Shown: one piece after another, positions 4,232 to 5,668 of the stretch | Numbering within the stretch: the stretch's first letter is position 1 | Layout: each line of letters begins with the position of its first letter | Translations under genes and position numbers: made by a program | Assembly: GCA_902491415.1 (NCBI GenBank) | Contig: CABUHP010000122.1 | Span: 1 to 5,668, forward strand | DNA: 5,668 nucleotides | From: an uncultured Collinsella sp. | GTDB taxonomy: Bacteria; Actinomycetota; Coriobacteriia; Coriobacteriales; Coriobacteriaceae | Reading direction: 5' to 3' | Notes under the pieces: generated by a model | Databases searched by the model: none | Told to the model about the DNA's origin: nothing | Seen by the model: the letters and a program-made list of their open reading frames with translations, nothing else

Positions 4232-5668
4232 TACGCCTTGACGGTCGCAACGCCCCTGAAGGACATGCTCGTCGTGCCGATGCCCTTGAAGCCATCGAGG
4301 GCCTCGCCGTTGGGCGCAGTGGACGGATCGTCCCAGGAAGCGGAGACGGTCTTGACGTGGACAACAGGGTACAGAACGGCGTTGTCGGCAATGATGTCGA
4401 AGCACTCGTTCCACTTCTTCTGCTGCTCGTCGCCCTCGGCGGCAAGAGCCTCGTCCATGAGACCGTGGAGCTTCTGCCACTCAGCGGACTCCTTCCACGG
4501 GCAACGGGTCTGCATCCAGACGTTGTCGCCGTACCACCAGTTGAGCAGCAGGTCGGGGTCGGCGCCGAAGCAGGAAGGATCGCCAGGGGCAAGGAGGATA
4601 TCGTAGGCCTCGCCGCCGTCGATGGCAGCGTAGGTGGCCGGCGAGGTATCGGTCTGGATGGTCACATCGAAGCCGAGAGCGTCGAGGTCGTTCTTGACCT
4701 GGGCGGCCATGCCCTTAATCTGCTCGTTATCGGTGGTGCGCAGGGTGATGGCACCCGGGGTGATGCCAGACTCCTCGATGAGCTTCTTAGCCTTCTTGGC
4801 GTCGGTCTTGTACACCGTGGAAGCCTCATGATAGTTGGTGAAGCTCTTGGGCAGGTAGCAGCTGGCAGCGGTGGCAAGGCCGGCGAAGGTGTTGCTGACC
4901 ATCTTCTCGGTGTCGAGCGCATACATGACAGCCTGACGGACCTTGACGTTGTTCCAAGGCTCCTTGGCGACGTTGAACATGATGAAGCGGGTGCCGAAAC
5001 CCTGAACGTTATCGATCTTGCAGCCGGCGCTCTCGAGCTGGTCGACGGCGTCAGCGGTAACGAGCTCCATAACGAGCGTGGAGCCCTCCTGCTGAGCGGT
5101 AACGCGAGCGGTGGGGTCGGTCAGGATGCTGTACTGGATCTTCTTATCCTCGGCAGCATACTCACCGTTGTACTCGGGGTTGGGAACCAGGGTGATCTCG
5201 GTATCGGAGATAGAGTCGTACATCCAGGGGCCGGAGCCGATCGGCTGCTTGGCGCGATCCTCCTCGGTCTGGGTGGCCGGGGTAACGCGGACGATGGCCA
5301 GACGATCCTTGAGCAGGGAGAAGTTGGGGACCTTGGTCTTGACCGTCACGGTGCTGGCGTCCTTGGCCTCGATGGACTCGAAGGGCTGGAAGAACGGAGC
5401 ATAGGTAGCGGAAGCGGCGCAAGCGGTGTAGGAGGCAACGACATCGTCAGCGGTGACCTCGGTGCCATCGGAGAACTTGGCGCCCTTGCGGATGGTGACC
5501 TCGAAAGTGGTGTCGTCCACAGACTTGGGATCGTCGGTGGCGAGCTCGTTGAAGGTGCTGTAGTCGTGGTAATCGATGCCGTAGAGGCCCTCGACGACGT
5601 GCCAGTTAGCACCCAGGCCCACAGCGGAGCCGGTGCTGGCGGGATCGAAGCTGGACGGAGCGTAAGCG
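4231..5668 (-). CDS. Family 5 extracellular solute-binding protein (peptide/oligosaccharide ABC importer), 5' end missing
   Basis: The frame is open from the right edge to TAA at 4233-4231, giving 478 residues. The true start and any signal peptide or lipobox lie outside the window. An in-frame GTG at 5622 is not the start: the preceding residues AYAPSSFDPASTGSA are the conserved beginning of the mature domain. Family 5 (SBP_bac_5) landmarks, numbered from the window edge, are NWHVVEGLYG (21-30), FSDGTEVTADDVVAS (65-79), QPIGSGPWMY (141-150), VKVRQAVMYALD (241-252) and the C-terminal YPVVHVKT (433-440). The protein would bind the substrate outside the membrane and deliver it to the two permease domains encoded next. 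Six cysteines (83, 216, 270, 366, 389, 422) and an aromatic cluster (WWYGDNVW, 377-384) stand out. Peptides are the usual ligand, but members also bind nickel, opines and xylo- or cello-oligosaccharides, so the ligand is left open. Confidence 0.93.
   Translation of the reverse strand, partial: AYAPSSFDPASTGSAVGLGANWHVVEGLYGIDYHDYSTFNELATDDPKSVDDTTFEVTIRKGAKFSDGTEVTADDVVASYTACAASATYAPFFQPFESIEAKDASTVTVKTKVPNFSLLKDRLAIVRVTPATQTEEDRAKQPIGSGPWMYDSISDTEITLVPNPEYNGEYAAEDKKIQYSILTDPTARVTAQQEGSTLVMELVTADAVDQLESAGCKIDNVQGFGTRFIMFNVAKEPWNNVKVRQAVMYALDTEKMVSNTFAGLATAASCYLPKSFTNYHEASTVYKTDAKKAKKLIEESGITPGAITLRTTDNEQIKGMAAQVKNDLDALGFDVTIQTDTSPATYAAIDGGEAYDILLAPGDPSCFGADPDLLLNWWYGDNVWMQTRCPWKESAEWQKLHGLMDEALAAEGDEQQKKWNECFDIIADNAVLYPVVHVKTVSASWDDPSTAPNGEALDGFKGIGTTSMSFRGVATVKA

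Noticed and set aside
5620..5622. GTG as the start of the binding protein
   Set aside because: Conserved mature-domain residues (APSSFDPAST) are encoded upstream of it in the same frame up to the window edge, so the gene is simply cut by the window.

Overview
The window looks like a high-GC bacterial chromosome segment. My best guess is a Coriobacteriia-type actinobacterium such as Collinsella. That guess rests on GC-rich codon choice, a near absence of TTA/CTA/TCA codons, a permease-ATPase fusion of a kind seen in actinobacterial transporters, and general protein style. It is an inference, not a match to a known sequence.

Everything convincing is on the minus strand, so the layout reads from the right edge to the left. 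First comes a family 5 (peptide/nickel/oligosaccharide type) extracellular solute-binding protein (5668-4231). Its N-terminus, including any lipoprotein signal, lies outside the window. Next is a 157-bp gap (4074-4230) holding four successive stem-loops, then an OppB/DppB-type permease (4073-3117). This is followed by one long gene that fuses an OppC/DppC-type permease to an OppD/DppD-type ATPase (3113-1098), and then an OppF/DppF-type ATPase (1097-270). A strong GC-rich hairpin (226-253) follows the last transporter gene. The start of a separate gene then runs off the left edge (189-1). Its 63 visible residues resemble the N-terminus of the acetylxylan esterase/cephalosporin-C deacetylase family (AXE1, CE7).

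Together the four transporter genes encode a complete ABC importer: one binding protein, two permease domains and two ATPase domains. The last three genes are packed with gaps of 3 and 0 bases and all lie in one reading frame, separated only by two TAG stops. The binding-protein gene is set apart by the hairpin-rich spacer, which fits the common need for more binding protein than membrane complex. The substrate cannot be read from sequence alone. Peptides are the default for the family, but the neighbouring CE7-like esterase makes acetylated oligosaccharides a reasonable alternative.

No RNA genes, mobile elements or CRISPR arrays were seen. A 1337-codon open frame on the plus strand (48-4061) is judged a codon-bias shadow of the transporter genes. 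I found no wholly new system. The points most worth following up are the hairpin array, the single-frame gene packing, the loss of the C-terminal cysteine motif in the ATPases, and the esterase-transporter pairing.
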